NCBI RefSeq assembly: GCF_019402445.1
Contig: NZ_SRZM01000194.1
Location: 1-10,418 of the forward strand
Direction of reading: 5' to 3'
DNA from: Brachyspira pilosicoli
Lineage (GTDB): Bacteria > Spirochaetota > Brachyspiria > Brachyspirales > Brachyspiraceae
Length of the DNA: 10,418 bases
The position numbers and the translations under genes were made by a program. The notes under the pieces were generated by a model. That model had not been told where the DNA came from. It did not search any database and saw only the letters and a list, made by a program, of their open reading frames with translations. Below, in pieces: positions 1 to 5,929 of the stretch; within the stretch, counting starts at the first letter, position 1, and every line of letters begins with the position of its first letter.

Positions 1-66
1 CAGGTACTTCCTTCGGTCGCCAAAAGAAGTTGGGTGCTACGGGCACGCTTTGCAGGGGGCAAAGCC
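1..66. repeat. GC-rich patch with inverted repeats, probable edge of a dispersed repeat
   Basis: About 59% G+C by hand count (39 of 66), against a background that is overwhelmingly A+T. It contains a perfect 7-bp hairpin, GCTTTGC (47-53) with GCAAAGC (59-65) around a 5-base loop. A looser inverted pair is ACTTC (6-10) with GAAGT (26-30). Frame 1 is open from the window edge to a TAA at 85-87, and frame 2 stays open to a TGA at about 143, so this could also be the tail of an upstream gene. Composition changes abruptly at about base 67, which fits an inserted or repeated element better than ordinary coding sequence of this genome. From memory, similar GC-rich stretches recur in Brachyspira genomes, but I cannot verify this. 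Confidence 0.45.
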
Positions 67-141
67 ATGCAAATATTTAAAATTTAAGTTATTAGAAAAT
101 AAAAAATTTTTTAGTATATATATTATATTTAGGTGCTGCTT

Positions 142-1671
142 ATGAAAAACATTCTATTAACTTTTTTATTTAGTTTTTTCTTTATAGTAAATTGTAATGC
201 AAATGAAAAGGAGTTAGAAGAAAATATTATTGACCCTAATAAACTCACTCCTTTAGGCACTATAATATTAAACCCTTACAATATAGCTCCATTATCTGCC
301 TCTTATGTTATAAGCAATACTAATAATTACCCAATAACAGTAACAGTTAAAGGGCTATACAATGAACCTGATATAATTCATACCTATCCTGCTAATTACG
401 GCAAAGAGTTTGAAATACATGGGCTTTTTCCAGAAGCTACAAATACAATTATTATAAATGATGCAGGAAGAGAAATTGTAGAAAATCATTATGTAAAAAA
501 GATTTATCATGATGATGTGTACATTGATTCAAAATATACTGTAGAAGTTAATAAGCTTACTAATGATGATGGAAATAATCCTGAGTTATATTTTATTCAA
601 TATTTTAATGGGTGGTATCCTACTGCTACTATAGGTATATCAAAAAATGGTTATGTGAGATATTTTATTAAAGGAGTTACTGCTTCAAAGATAGCTATAG
701 AGGGCAATAAGTTTTTAATATATCCTATGTATGAAGGCAAAATTTATAATATGCTTGGAAAAGAGCTTGTAAAATATCCGAGCAATTCTCATCATGACAC
801 TATAAAAAAAGATGATAATTATATTTATTTATCTGCAAGCAAATGGGGCGGAGATGATGAGATTACAGAGATTGACTTTTCTGGAAATATAGTAAGGAAG
901 ATGGGTTTTGCTTCTATTATAAGAGATATAGTAATTCCTAATAATGATAAAAATGAAATAAGAATATTAAACAGAATAGTGTTTGATGAAAACAATATAT
1001 TTATAGATGAAAACGGTAAGCAGAAATCTATAGACTGGTTTCATGCTAATTCGCTTGTTTATGATAAAGACACTGATATACTTTATATATCTTCAAGGAA
1101 TTTAGGAGTATTTGCAATTGACTACAGCGATTGGAAACTTATATGGTGGTTTGCAGATGAAACATTAAACACAAGAACAGGAAATGCATATGGTCAGATT
1201 CCTTATAAAGATAATTTAGGAGATTTGCCTTCATTAGATGTATACAGAGTAAAAGGAGATGCACTTACAGACGGACCAAAAAATCAGCATGCATTAATAC
1301 TTTTAGAAAATGGAAACTTAGGAATGCTTGATAATCAGGGAGATGCCAACAGAAACTCTAAAGGCTCAAGATATGTAGAATATAATATTACAGGAGAGCA
1401 TGGTTCTTATACTGCTATTAAAACAGATGAGTTTAGAGATGTTTCACTTTATTCAAGAATTACTTCAGATGCTGATATTAGAGAAAATAATTTACTTTTA
1501 ACTTATGGAACTATAAGAACTGTATTAGAAGTAGATAAACAAACAAAAGAAGTTTTATTTAAAGCTAAGTTTGATATGCCTAAATCTGAATTATATTACA
1601 GAGCAGACAAATTGCCTTTATATTATGAAGAGGGTAAAGAGTATTTTGAAGATGCTAATATGAAGGATTAA
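142..1671 (+). CDS. Arylsulfate sulfotransferase (ASST) family protein, exported
   Basis: Predicted to move a sulfate group from an aryl sulfate donor to a phenolic acceptor outside the cytoplasm, without PAPS. Counted from ATG 142 it has 509 residues. Residues 1-20 form a signal peptide (Lys near the start, a Phe/Leu-rich core, then IVNCNA), allowing cleavage after Ala20 or lipidation at Cys18 by a relaxed spirochaetal lipobox. A beta-rich N-terminal domain precedes the propeller. The catalytic landmarks of E. coli AssT (His252, His356, Arg374, His436) appear to correspond to His217/218 (SHHDT), His301 (DWFHANS), Arg319 (SSRN) and His383 (NQHA). The His-Arg spacing of 18 residues is identical. 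The mature chain has no Cys, so the disulfide found in the enterobacterial enzyme is absent and no dsb-type partner lies here. ATG 142 is preferred over in-frame GTG 133 because AGGTG (131-135) sits at Shine-Dalgarno distance from it. No convincing promoter is seen, only AT-rich -10-like sequence at 119-126. The family is fairly sure; the substrate is unknown. Confidence 0.82.
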   Translation: MKNILLTFLFSFFFIVNCNANEKELEENIIDPNKLTPLGTIILNPYNIAPLSASYVISNTNNYPITVTVKGLYNEPDIIHTYPANYGKEFEIHGLFPEATNTIIINDAGREIVENHYVKKIYHDDVYIDSKYTVEVNKLTNDDGNNPELYFIQYFNGWYPTATIGISKNGYVRYFIKGVTASKIAIEGNKFLIYPMYEGKIYNMLGKELVKYPSNSHHDTIKKDDNYIYLSASKWGGDDEITEIDFSGNIVRKMGFASIIRDIVIPNNDKNEIRILNRIVFDENNIFIDENGKQKSIDWFHANSLVYDKDTDILYISSRNLGVFAIDYSDWKLIWWFADETLNTRTGNAYGQIPYKDNLGDLPSLDVYRVKGDALTDGPKNQHALILLENGNLGMLDNQGDANRNSKGSRYVEYNITGEHGSYTAIKTDEFRDVSLYSRITSDADIRENNLLLTYGTIRTVLEVDKQTKEVLFKAKFDMPKSELYYRADKLPLYYEEGKEYFEDANMKD

Positions 1672-2954
1672 TTATCTATGCTTATAGATTTTATTGCCTC
1701 TATGCATAATTCTTCATTTTCTTTGCCGTTGTATGTAAACCATGCAAGAAGTGCCAGCTTTTTTGAAACTGCTACTACAGTAAATACATAATCATCATTA
1801 CCCATAGATTTTTTGTATACAGCAGATTTTATATCTTTTATTTTTATATCTGTAAGGTCGCCTTTTTCTTCTTTTGTTACGTCCATCTGTTTTATAACAT
1901 ATTCCATTATAGCGTCAATTTCATCATTTGCAAAAGAATATACCTGCATTGCAATGTATGTATGTATGTTTTTAAACTCTACTAAGGTTTTATCATCTCT
2001 GTAAATGTTAAAACTCATTGGAAGAGAAATATTAAATCCACCTGCAATAAAGTATCTTGCATTCTCTTTTCTAAATCCAATATCAGTATTAGTCATTTGA
2101 ATATTATTTTTCTTATTGGCTTCTATAAACTTAGCTAAATTATCATCGTCCAAATAGTATGCTATATCAGAAAGTATCTTCCAAGGATATGGCAGTGTTT
2201 TATCTTTTTTGTATGCCTCTTGAAAACAGTAAATTATTTTTTTATATACATCTCTCTCTTTATCATCTATAATCTCTCTAAAAGGGAAATAAAGCCATAT
2301 AATGCTATTTAAACTCTTAAACCAAAAATCAGCATTAATCTCTTCATCATTCCAAATAAAAAACTCTCTTGCAAAATCATATTTATCTTCTAAAGGAGCA
2401 TTAACTAAATTATTAAACCAAGATTTACCCCAATACCCCAAAGGAGAAAGTGCATAATATTCTTTTTCTATCATAGGGTAATCATAAGGCATAGATATCA
2501 TAAAGTCTTTAAACTCTTCATTAGCAAGCAAACTCTCTGAATATTCATTTAATGCTGCTGCAAAAAAATTTTTTAATTTATCAAAATCTTTTTCTTTAAA
2601 ATATCCGCTATAATCTTTATATGTTTTATCTTCTTTAAATACAATATCTAATCTTGTTGAAATTCTGCCTAATACAGAAATGATAAATCTATGATACCCA
2701 GCACCCAAAATTCCGCTATTAATAGTTACATATAATGTACCTTCTTTATATTCAAAATACACAGGGTCAGAGGCCGGGTGAAAAGAGTATATTAACGTGC
2801 TTGAGTTTTCCTCATCTAATATAGAATATTCTGAAAGCATAATAAGAGGGTTAATATTTACTTCGTTTAGAGATGATACTATTGATTTAAATAGCCTGTC
2901 TTTTGTAGGAAGAGCCCTATTAAATTTAGCACTAAGTAAAAACTCAATATTCAT
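1668..2954 (-). CDS. Conserved-looking hypothetical protein, 428 aa, probably cytoplasmic
   Basis: I do not recognise a named family. There is no signal peptide or membrane segment, so a cytoplasmic location is likely. Three parts can be seen. The N-terminal part (about 1-150) is mixed alpha/beta with a GAGYHRF motif at 84-90 and a DYSGYF motif at 114-119. A central part (about 160-290) is rich in Trp and aromatic residues (Trp175, 179, 201, 211, 220, 258). The C-terminal part (about 298-426) has a strand pattern (FNISLPMSFNIY near 307-318, VFTVVAV near 390-396, LLAWFTY near 402-408) and a closing helix. That part reminds me of DcrB/PsbP-like domains, but this is only an impression. The start ATG has no visible Shine-Dalgarno, just AT-rich sequence. 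It stands alone on this strand and its stop overlaps that of the sulfotransferase gene. A run of four ATGT units lies inside the gene. Confidence 0.75.
   Translation of the reverse strand: MNIEFLLSAKFNRALPTKDRLFKSIVSSLNEVNINPLIMLSEYSILDEENSSTLIYSFHPASDPVYFEYKEGTLYVTINSGILGAGYHRFIISVLGRISTRLDIVFKEDKTYKDYSGYFKEKDFDKLKNFFAAALNEYSESLLANEEFKDFMISMPYDYPMIEKEYYALSPLGYWGKSWFNNLVNAPLEDKYDFAREFFIWNDEEINADFWFKSLNSIIWLYFPFREIIDDKERDVYKKIIYCFQEAYKKDKTLPYPWKILSDIAYYLDDDNLAKFIEANKKNNIQMTNTDIGFRKENARYFIAGGFNISLPMSFNIYRDDKTLVEFKNIHTYIAMQVYSFANDEIDAIMEYVIKQMDVTKEEKGDLTDIKIKDIKSAVYKKSMGNDDYVFTVVAVSKKLALLAWFTYNGKENEELCIEAIKSISIDN
1954..1969. repeat. Tetranucleotide repeat (ATGT)x4 inside the minus-strand gene
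   Basis: Four perfect ATGT units lie within the coding sequence for about residues 329-336 (NIHTYIAM). A gain or loss of one unit would shift the frame and remove the C-terminal domain. Four units is short for a phase-variable tract, so slippage is a possibility only. Confidence 0.6.
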
Positions 2955-2986
2955 AAAATTTATATGTACATATTTATAATATTATA

Positions 2987-3015
2987 TATAATAACATTTT
3001 TTATTATTATATCAA
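2987..3015 (-). promoter_or_regulatory. Candidate promoter of the minus-strand hypothetical gene
   Basis: On the minus strand TTGATA (3010-3015) lies 17 bases from ATTATA (2987-2992), placing a start point near 2980 and giving a leader of roughly 25 bases. The region is so AT-rich that -10-like hexamers are common, so support is weak. Confidence 0.3.
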
Positions 3016-3032
3016 TATATATTTTATAGTTG

Positions 3033-3044
3033 TTTTAGCTAAAA
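3033..3044. promoter_or_regulatory. 12-bp perfect palindrome in a divergent intergenic region
   Basis: TTTTAGCTAAAA is its own reverse complement. It lies about 20 bases upstream of the -35 box at 3065 and also upstream of the minus-strand gene, a suitable place for a regulator bound to either promoter. The arms are A/T runs, so chance occurrence is quite possible. Confidence 0.2.
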
Positions 3045-3064
3045 GCATTTATTATTTTTTGTTA

Positions 3065-3093
3065 TTGACAAAGTTAATATTTTGTAGTAAAAT
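3065..3093 (+). promoter_or_regulatory. Strong sigma-70-type promoter for the transporter leader RNA
   Basis: TTGACA (3065-3070) matches the consensus -35 exactly and is separated by 17 bases from TAAAAT (3088-3093). Transcription would begin near 3100, giving a leader of about 180 bases before the transporter start at 3280. This is the best promoter in the window. Confidence 0.75.
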
Positions 3094-3123
3094 AAATTAC
3101 TATAAAAAGAAAGTAGGAAAATA

Positions 3124-3174
3124 ATGAATAAATTTAAGAAACATAATAAACCTCTTATCGTTTGGGAGTGTTAA
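3124..3174 (+). CDS. Putative 16-residue leader peptide upstream of the transporter
   Basis: The reading frame encodes MNKFKKHNKPLIVWEC and ends in TAA. TAGGA (3114-3118) lies five bases before the ATG, a good ribosome binding site, and the ORF starts about 24 bases after the predicted transcription start. It ends before an intrinsic terminator that precedes the transporter. Lys makes up four of the first nine residues; Pro, Ile, Val, Trp and Cys follow. A ribosome at the stop codon would cover the GGGAG strand needed for the antiterminator. A ribosome held at or before about Pro10 would leave that strand free. A regulatory peptide is inferred from position and architecture; its sequence is not one I recognise from classical amino-acid leaders. 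Confidence 0.5.
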   Translation: MNKFKKHNKPLIVWEC

Positions 3175-3210
3175 ATTATTTATTCATTATTTATATAGTT
3201 TAGCAATTTA

Positions 3211-3240
3211 AAAGCTCCCTTAAATATAGGGGGCTTTTTT
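3211..3240 (+). terminator. Intrinsic terminator/attenuator between leader and transporter
   Basis: AAAGCTCCCT (3211-3220) pairs with 3228-3237 over a 7-base loop, with one G-U pair, and runs into six T residues (3235-3240). It lies between the strong promoter and the transporter start on the same strand, with no complete large gene before it. It should therefore act as a conditional stop for the transporter transcript. Confidence 0.8.
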
Positions 3241-3279
3241 ATTTGAATATAATACATAAAAAATAGGAGCTACTGAAAA

Positions 3280-4914
3280 ATGGAACATTACGGTTTATTT
3301 GGTATTATACCGCCTCTTTTGGCTATAATACTTGCCCTTCTTACAAAAGAGGTAATAATCTCTTTAACGGTTGGTATACTTTCTGGTACTTTAATACTTG
3401 CACATGGCAACATATTTACTGCTATTACTATATTTACAGATAAAGTTGCTGCTATGACTGGGGATTCTTGGAATGTGAGAATACTTTTATTTTGTGCTTT
3501 GCTTGGTGCATTTGTTAGTATGCTTTCAAAAACAGGTGCTACTAAGGCTTTTGGTTTATGGGCTAGTAAATACCTTAAAACTAAAAAGAGTGTATTAATA
3601 TTTACTTGGTTTTTTGGACTTATTATATTTATAGATGATTATTTTAATAGTCTTTCTGTGGGTACTGTAATGCGTCCTGCTTTTGATGAAAAAAAGATTT
3701 CTAGGGCTAAACTTGCTTATATATTAGATTCTACTGCTGCTCCTGTTTGTATACTTGCACCTATATCTACTTGGGTTGTAACTGTTATGAGCTATATTAG
3801 AGATTCTGAGGGGTTTGAATCTTTGAATATGAGTGAGTTTATATTTTTTATAAAGATGATACCATATTCGGTTTATCCGCTTTTAGCTTTGGCTTTTGTA
3901 GTATTAATTTCTTTATTTTTTAAGGATTTCGGACCTATGAAAAGAAGCGAAGATGATGCTGCTAATGGAAAACTATTTAACGAAGATTTATACGGTGCTT
4001 GTCCTGGTAATTTAGAAACTATTTCAGGCGACAGTGCTAAATGGTATGATATGGTTATAGCTATAGTAGTATTAATATTAGTTTGTATAGTGATGTTTCC
4101 TATTACAACATATATGGGCTTAGTTGGCTCTGACGGTATAGAAACTTTATCACAAGCTTTTAATGGCACTACTATTACAAATGCCTTTATACAAACAGAT
4201 GCTTCTAAAGCTTTATTTTACGGAGCAGTTATTTCGCTTATAATAATGTATATTTATTATGTTGCTAGAAAACTTTTAAATGTTCGTTCTGCTGGTAATG
4301 CTATAATGGAAGGTATAAAATCAATGGTGCCTGCTTTGGTAGTGTTGGCTTTAGCTTGGACTATTGGTAATGTTATAAAATCATCACCAGAAGATGGAGG
4401 TTTAGGTTTAGCTTCTTTCCTATCAGAGGTTGTTAAAGGTGGTGGTTTTCCTCTTTGGATACTTCCTGCTATTGGTTATTTGCTTGGCTGTGTTATAGCT
4501 TTCTCTACTGGAACAAGTTGGGGTACTTTTGCTATACTTATTCCTATAGTAATACCTATTGCTACAGGTCTTGCTAATGCTAATGGTTATACAGGAGAAC
4601 AGCTTTTGAATGTACTTCTTATTAGTGTAGGGTCTTTGGTGTCTGGTGCTGTATTTGGCGACCATTGCTCTCCTATATCTGATACTACAATACTTTCTTC
4701 TACTGGAAGTAACTGTCCTTTATTAGAGCATGTTAGCACACAGCTTCCTTATGCTAGTTTGGTGGCTATTGCTTCTTTTATAGGTGTTATAGTTGGAGGT
4801 ATTACTCTAAATCCTTTCTTAGCTTTATTAACAGGATTTGTAATAATGTGTATAATGGCAATATTAGCACCAAAATTTTATGAAAAGAAAATGGCTAATG
4901 AACTAAAAAAGTAA
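3280..4914 (+). CDS. NhaC-superfamily sodium/proton-coupled transporter
   Basis: A 544-residue polytopic inner-membrane protein with about 11-13 hydrophobic segments. It shows the hallmarks of the NhaC-type antiporter superfamily: FIDDYFNSLSVGTVMRP (117-133), the STAAP...APISTW stretch (151-165), STGTSWGTF (409-417) and GDHCSPISDTTILSSTGS (460-477). The paired acids Asp119/Asp120 and Asp461 are plausible ion-coupling residues. Relatives exchange sodium for protons, or exchange organic acids, and some carry amino acids such as methionine or lysine, so the substrate cannot be read from the sequence. AGGAG (3265-3269) lies ten bases before the ATG. The gene appears monocistronic, with an attenuator-like leader before it and a terminator after it. 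A leader ORF plus attenuator would suit a nutrient carrier better than a simple sodium pump, but that is inference. Confidence 0.85.
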   Translation: MEHYGLFGIIPPLLAIILALLTKEVIISLTVGILSGTLILAHGNIFTAITIFTDKVAAMTGDSWNVRILLFCALLGAFVSMLSKTGATKAFGLWASKYLKTKKSVLIFTWFFGLIIFIDDYFNSLSVGTVMRPAFDEKKISRAKLAYILDSTAAPVCILAPISTWVVTVMSYIRDSEGFESLNMSEFIFFIKMIPYSVYPLLALAFVVLISLFFKDFGPMKRSEDDAANGKLFNEDLYGACPGNLETISGDSAKWYDMVIAIVVLILVCIVMFPITTYMGLVGSDGIETLSQAFNGTTITNAFIQTDASKALFYGAVISLIIMYIYYVARKLLNVRSAGNAIMEGIKSMVPALVVLALAWTIGNVIKSSPEDGGLGLASFLSEVVKGGGFPLWILPAIGYLLGCVIAFSTGTSWGTFAILIPIVIPIATGLANANGYTGEQLLNVLLISVGSLVSGAVFGDHCSPISDTTILSSTGSNCPLLEHVSTQLPYASLVAIASFIGVIVGGITLNPFLALLTGFVIMCIMAILAPKFYEKKMANELKK

Positions 4915-4939
4915 CTATTTCAAAATATTAAAAATTTTT

Positions 4940-4977
4940 AGAATCCCTTGATATATATATTATTAAGGGATTCTTTT
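4940..4977 (+). terminator. Intrinsic terminator after the transporter gene
   Basis: AGAATCCCTT (4940-4949) and AAGGGATTCT (4965-4974) form a perfect 10-bp stem with a 15-base AT loop, followed by a T run. It begins 25 bases after the transporter stop. It separates that gene from the transketolase operon. Confidence 0.85.
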
Positions 4978-5000
4978 ATTATATAAAAATACATATCATA

Positions 5001-5029
5001 TTGAATTTTTTCTTACAAATCTATATAAT
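5001..5029 (+). promoter_or_regulatory. Promoter of the transketolase-EIIA operon
   Basis: TTGAAT (5001-5006) and TATAAT (5024-5029) are separated by exactly 17 bases, just after the previous gene's terminator. The start point would be near 5036, giving a leader of about 65 bases that contains two overlapping hairpins. Confidence 0.65.
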
Positions 5030-5049
5030 TAAATTTTGAAATATAAGTT

Positions 5050-5088
5050 AATTATTTAATTTTAATAATTCAATTTTAGTATTGAATT
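5050..5088 (+). promoter_or_regulatory. Two overlapping hairpins or operator palindrome before the transketolase RBS
   Basis: AATTCAAT (5067-5074) and ATTGAATT (5081-5088) form a perfect 8-bp stem with a 6-base loop, ending directly against the GGAGGA ribosome binding site (5089-5094). A second perfect stem, AATTATT (5050-5056) with AATAATT (5064-5070), shares 5067-5070, so the two cannot coexist. As DNA, the first is also a 22-base interrupted palindrome that could be an operator. The arms are AT-rich. Confidence 0.35.
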
Positions 5089-5101
5089 GGAGGATTTTTT
5101 A

Positions 5102-5908
5102 ATGAGTTCTATAGAAGAATTAGAAAAAAAAGCGAAGAAATGTAGACAAACACTTCTTCAAATGGTTTATGATTCAAAAGGTGTAGCACATGTAGGTGGG
5201 TCTTTATCTGCTATGGATATGGCTGTTGCTGTGTATGACAAGTATATTAATTTTAAAGACAGTGGTAGATCTCGTTTTGTATTATCTAAAGGTCATGTTG
5301 TTGTTATGCAATATGCTATATTAGCTAATCTTGGAATTATACCTATGGAAGAGCTAAAAACATTAAAGCATATTAACAGTCATCTTCAAGGACACCCAGA
5401 TGTTAATAAGATACCAGAAACAGAGATGAATACTGGTCTTTTAGGTCAGGGTTTAGCGGTTGCTATGGGTATGGCTTATGCTAGAAAGTTTAATAATAAT
5501 GCTAATAAAATATTTGCTTTATGCGGTGATGCTGAGCTTCATGAGGGGCAGATTTGGGAAACTGTTCAGCAGGCTGCTCATTTTAAATTGGATAATTTAG
5601 TTGCAATTATAGATAATAATGGACTATCTTCTCATGACCCTGTTAATGAAGTTATTAATTTAGGCTCTTTAGAAGATAAGTTTAAAAGTTTTAATTGGAA
5701 TGTTATAACAGTAAAAGACGGAAACAATATGAAAGATGTTGTTGAAGCATTAGACAAATTAGATACATTAAGCGGAAAACCTGTTGCTATTATAATGAAG
5801 ACAGTAAAAGGTAAAGGTGTTTCTTTCTTAGAAAATAACCCTAATTGCCATTCTTTAACTATAAATGATAAAGATTTTGAGCAAGCAAAAAAAGATTTAG
5901 ATATGTAA
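5102..5908 (+). CDS. Transketolase, N-terminal (thiamine-diphosphate-binding) subunit
   Basis: First half of a split transketolase, which with its partner moves two-carbon ketol units between sugar phosphates in the non-oxidative pentose phosphate pathway, in the cytoplasm. With 268 residues it has the usual length for a stand-alone N-terminal subunit. Visible motifs are His30 in AHVGGSLS, SKGH (62-65), QGHPD (96-100), TGLLGQGL (111-118), the diphosphate/metal motif GDAELHEGQ (142-150) and DNN (171-173), and KGKGVSFLENNP (236-247) followed by CHS. The canonical GDG is GDA here, and the usual Trp-His-Gly near the end is Cys-His-Ser. ATG 5102 is chosen over an in-frame TTG at 5087 because GGAGGA (5089-5094) would otherwise lie inside the gene, and its 7-base spacing to 5102 is ideal. 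It is the first gene of a three-gene operon, 21 bases before the second subunit. Confidence 0.93.
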   Translation: MSSIEELEKKAKKCRQTLLQMVYDSKGVAHVGGSLSAMDMAVAVYDKYINFKDSGRSRFVLSKGHVVVMQYAILANLGIIPMEELKTLKHINSHLQGHPDVNKIPETEMNTGLLGQGLAVAMGMAYARKFNNNANKIFALCGDAELHEGQIWETVQQAAHFKLDNLVAIIDNNGLSSHDPVNEVINLGSLEDKFKSFNWNVITVKDGNNMKDVVEALDKLDTLSGKPVAIIMKTVKGKGVSFLENNPNCHSLTINDKDFEQAKKDLDM

Positions 5909-5929
5909 TAAAAAAGGGGAATAAGATTT

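Larger units (their letters stand above)
3119..3240 (+). promoter_or_regulatory. Candidate attenuator: start-codon hairpin, antiterminator and terminator
   Basis: Three pairings can be read directly. Stem 1 is 15 perfect bp, AAATAATGAATAAAT (3119-3133) with 3178-3192, and includes the leader start codon. Stem 2 is a potential antiterminator: GGGAG (3164-3168) with CTCCC (3215-3219), and TTAAATT (3171-3177) with AATTTAA (3205-3211). Stem 3 is the terminator (3211-3220 with 3228-3237). Stems 2 and 3 compete for 3211-3219, so they are mutually exclusive. Stems 1 and 2 interleave as an H-type pseudoknot if formed together, with no base between 3177 and 3178. The 5' strand of stem 2 includes the last codons and stop of the leader ORF, so translation can affect it. 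I see no T-box sequence or familiar riboswitch core. The signal and the direction of control cannot be decided by eye. Confidence 0.55.

Noticed and set aside
1..87. Frame-1 open stretch as the 3' end of a real upstream gene
   Set aside because: Possible, but base composition is unlike all genes here and several frames are open, so a repeat is the better reading without upstream sequence.
133..141. GTG 133 as the start of the sulfotransferase
   Set aside because: It overlaps the AGGTG likely to serve as Shine-Dalgarno for ATG 142, and ATG 142 gives a normal signal peptide.
1674..1689. Hairpin ATCTAT/ATAGAT just after the sulfotransferase stop as a terminator
   Set aside because: A six-bp stem with only one G-C pair in each arm, inside the convergent gene and with an interrupted T tract; too weak to call.
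3100..3240. T-box or known amino-acid/cofactor riboswitch
   Set aside because: No T-box core sequence or recognisable conserved riboswitch core is visible, and the leader is short.
3248..3253. TATAAT as a separate promoter for the transporter after the attenuator
   Set aside because: No acceptable -35 lies 16-18 bases upstream; that stretch is in the terminator hairpin. Not fully excluded.
5087..5101. TTG 5087 as the start of the transketolase N subunit
   Set aside because: GGAGGA would fall inside the gene; ATG 5102 lies seven bases after it, an ideal spacing.
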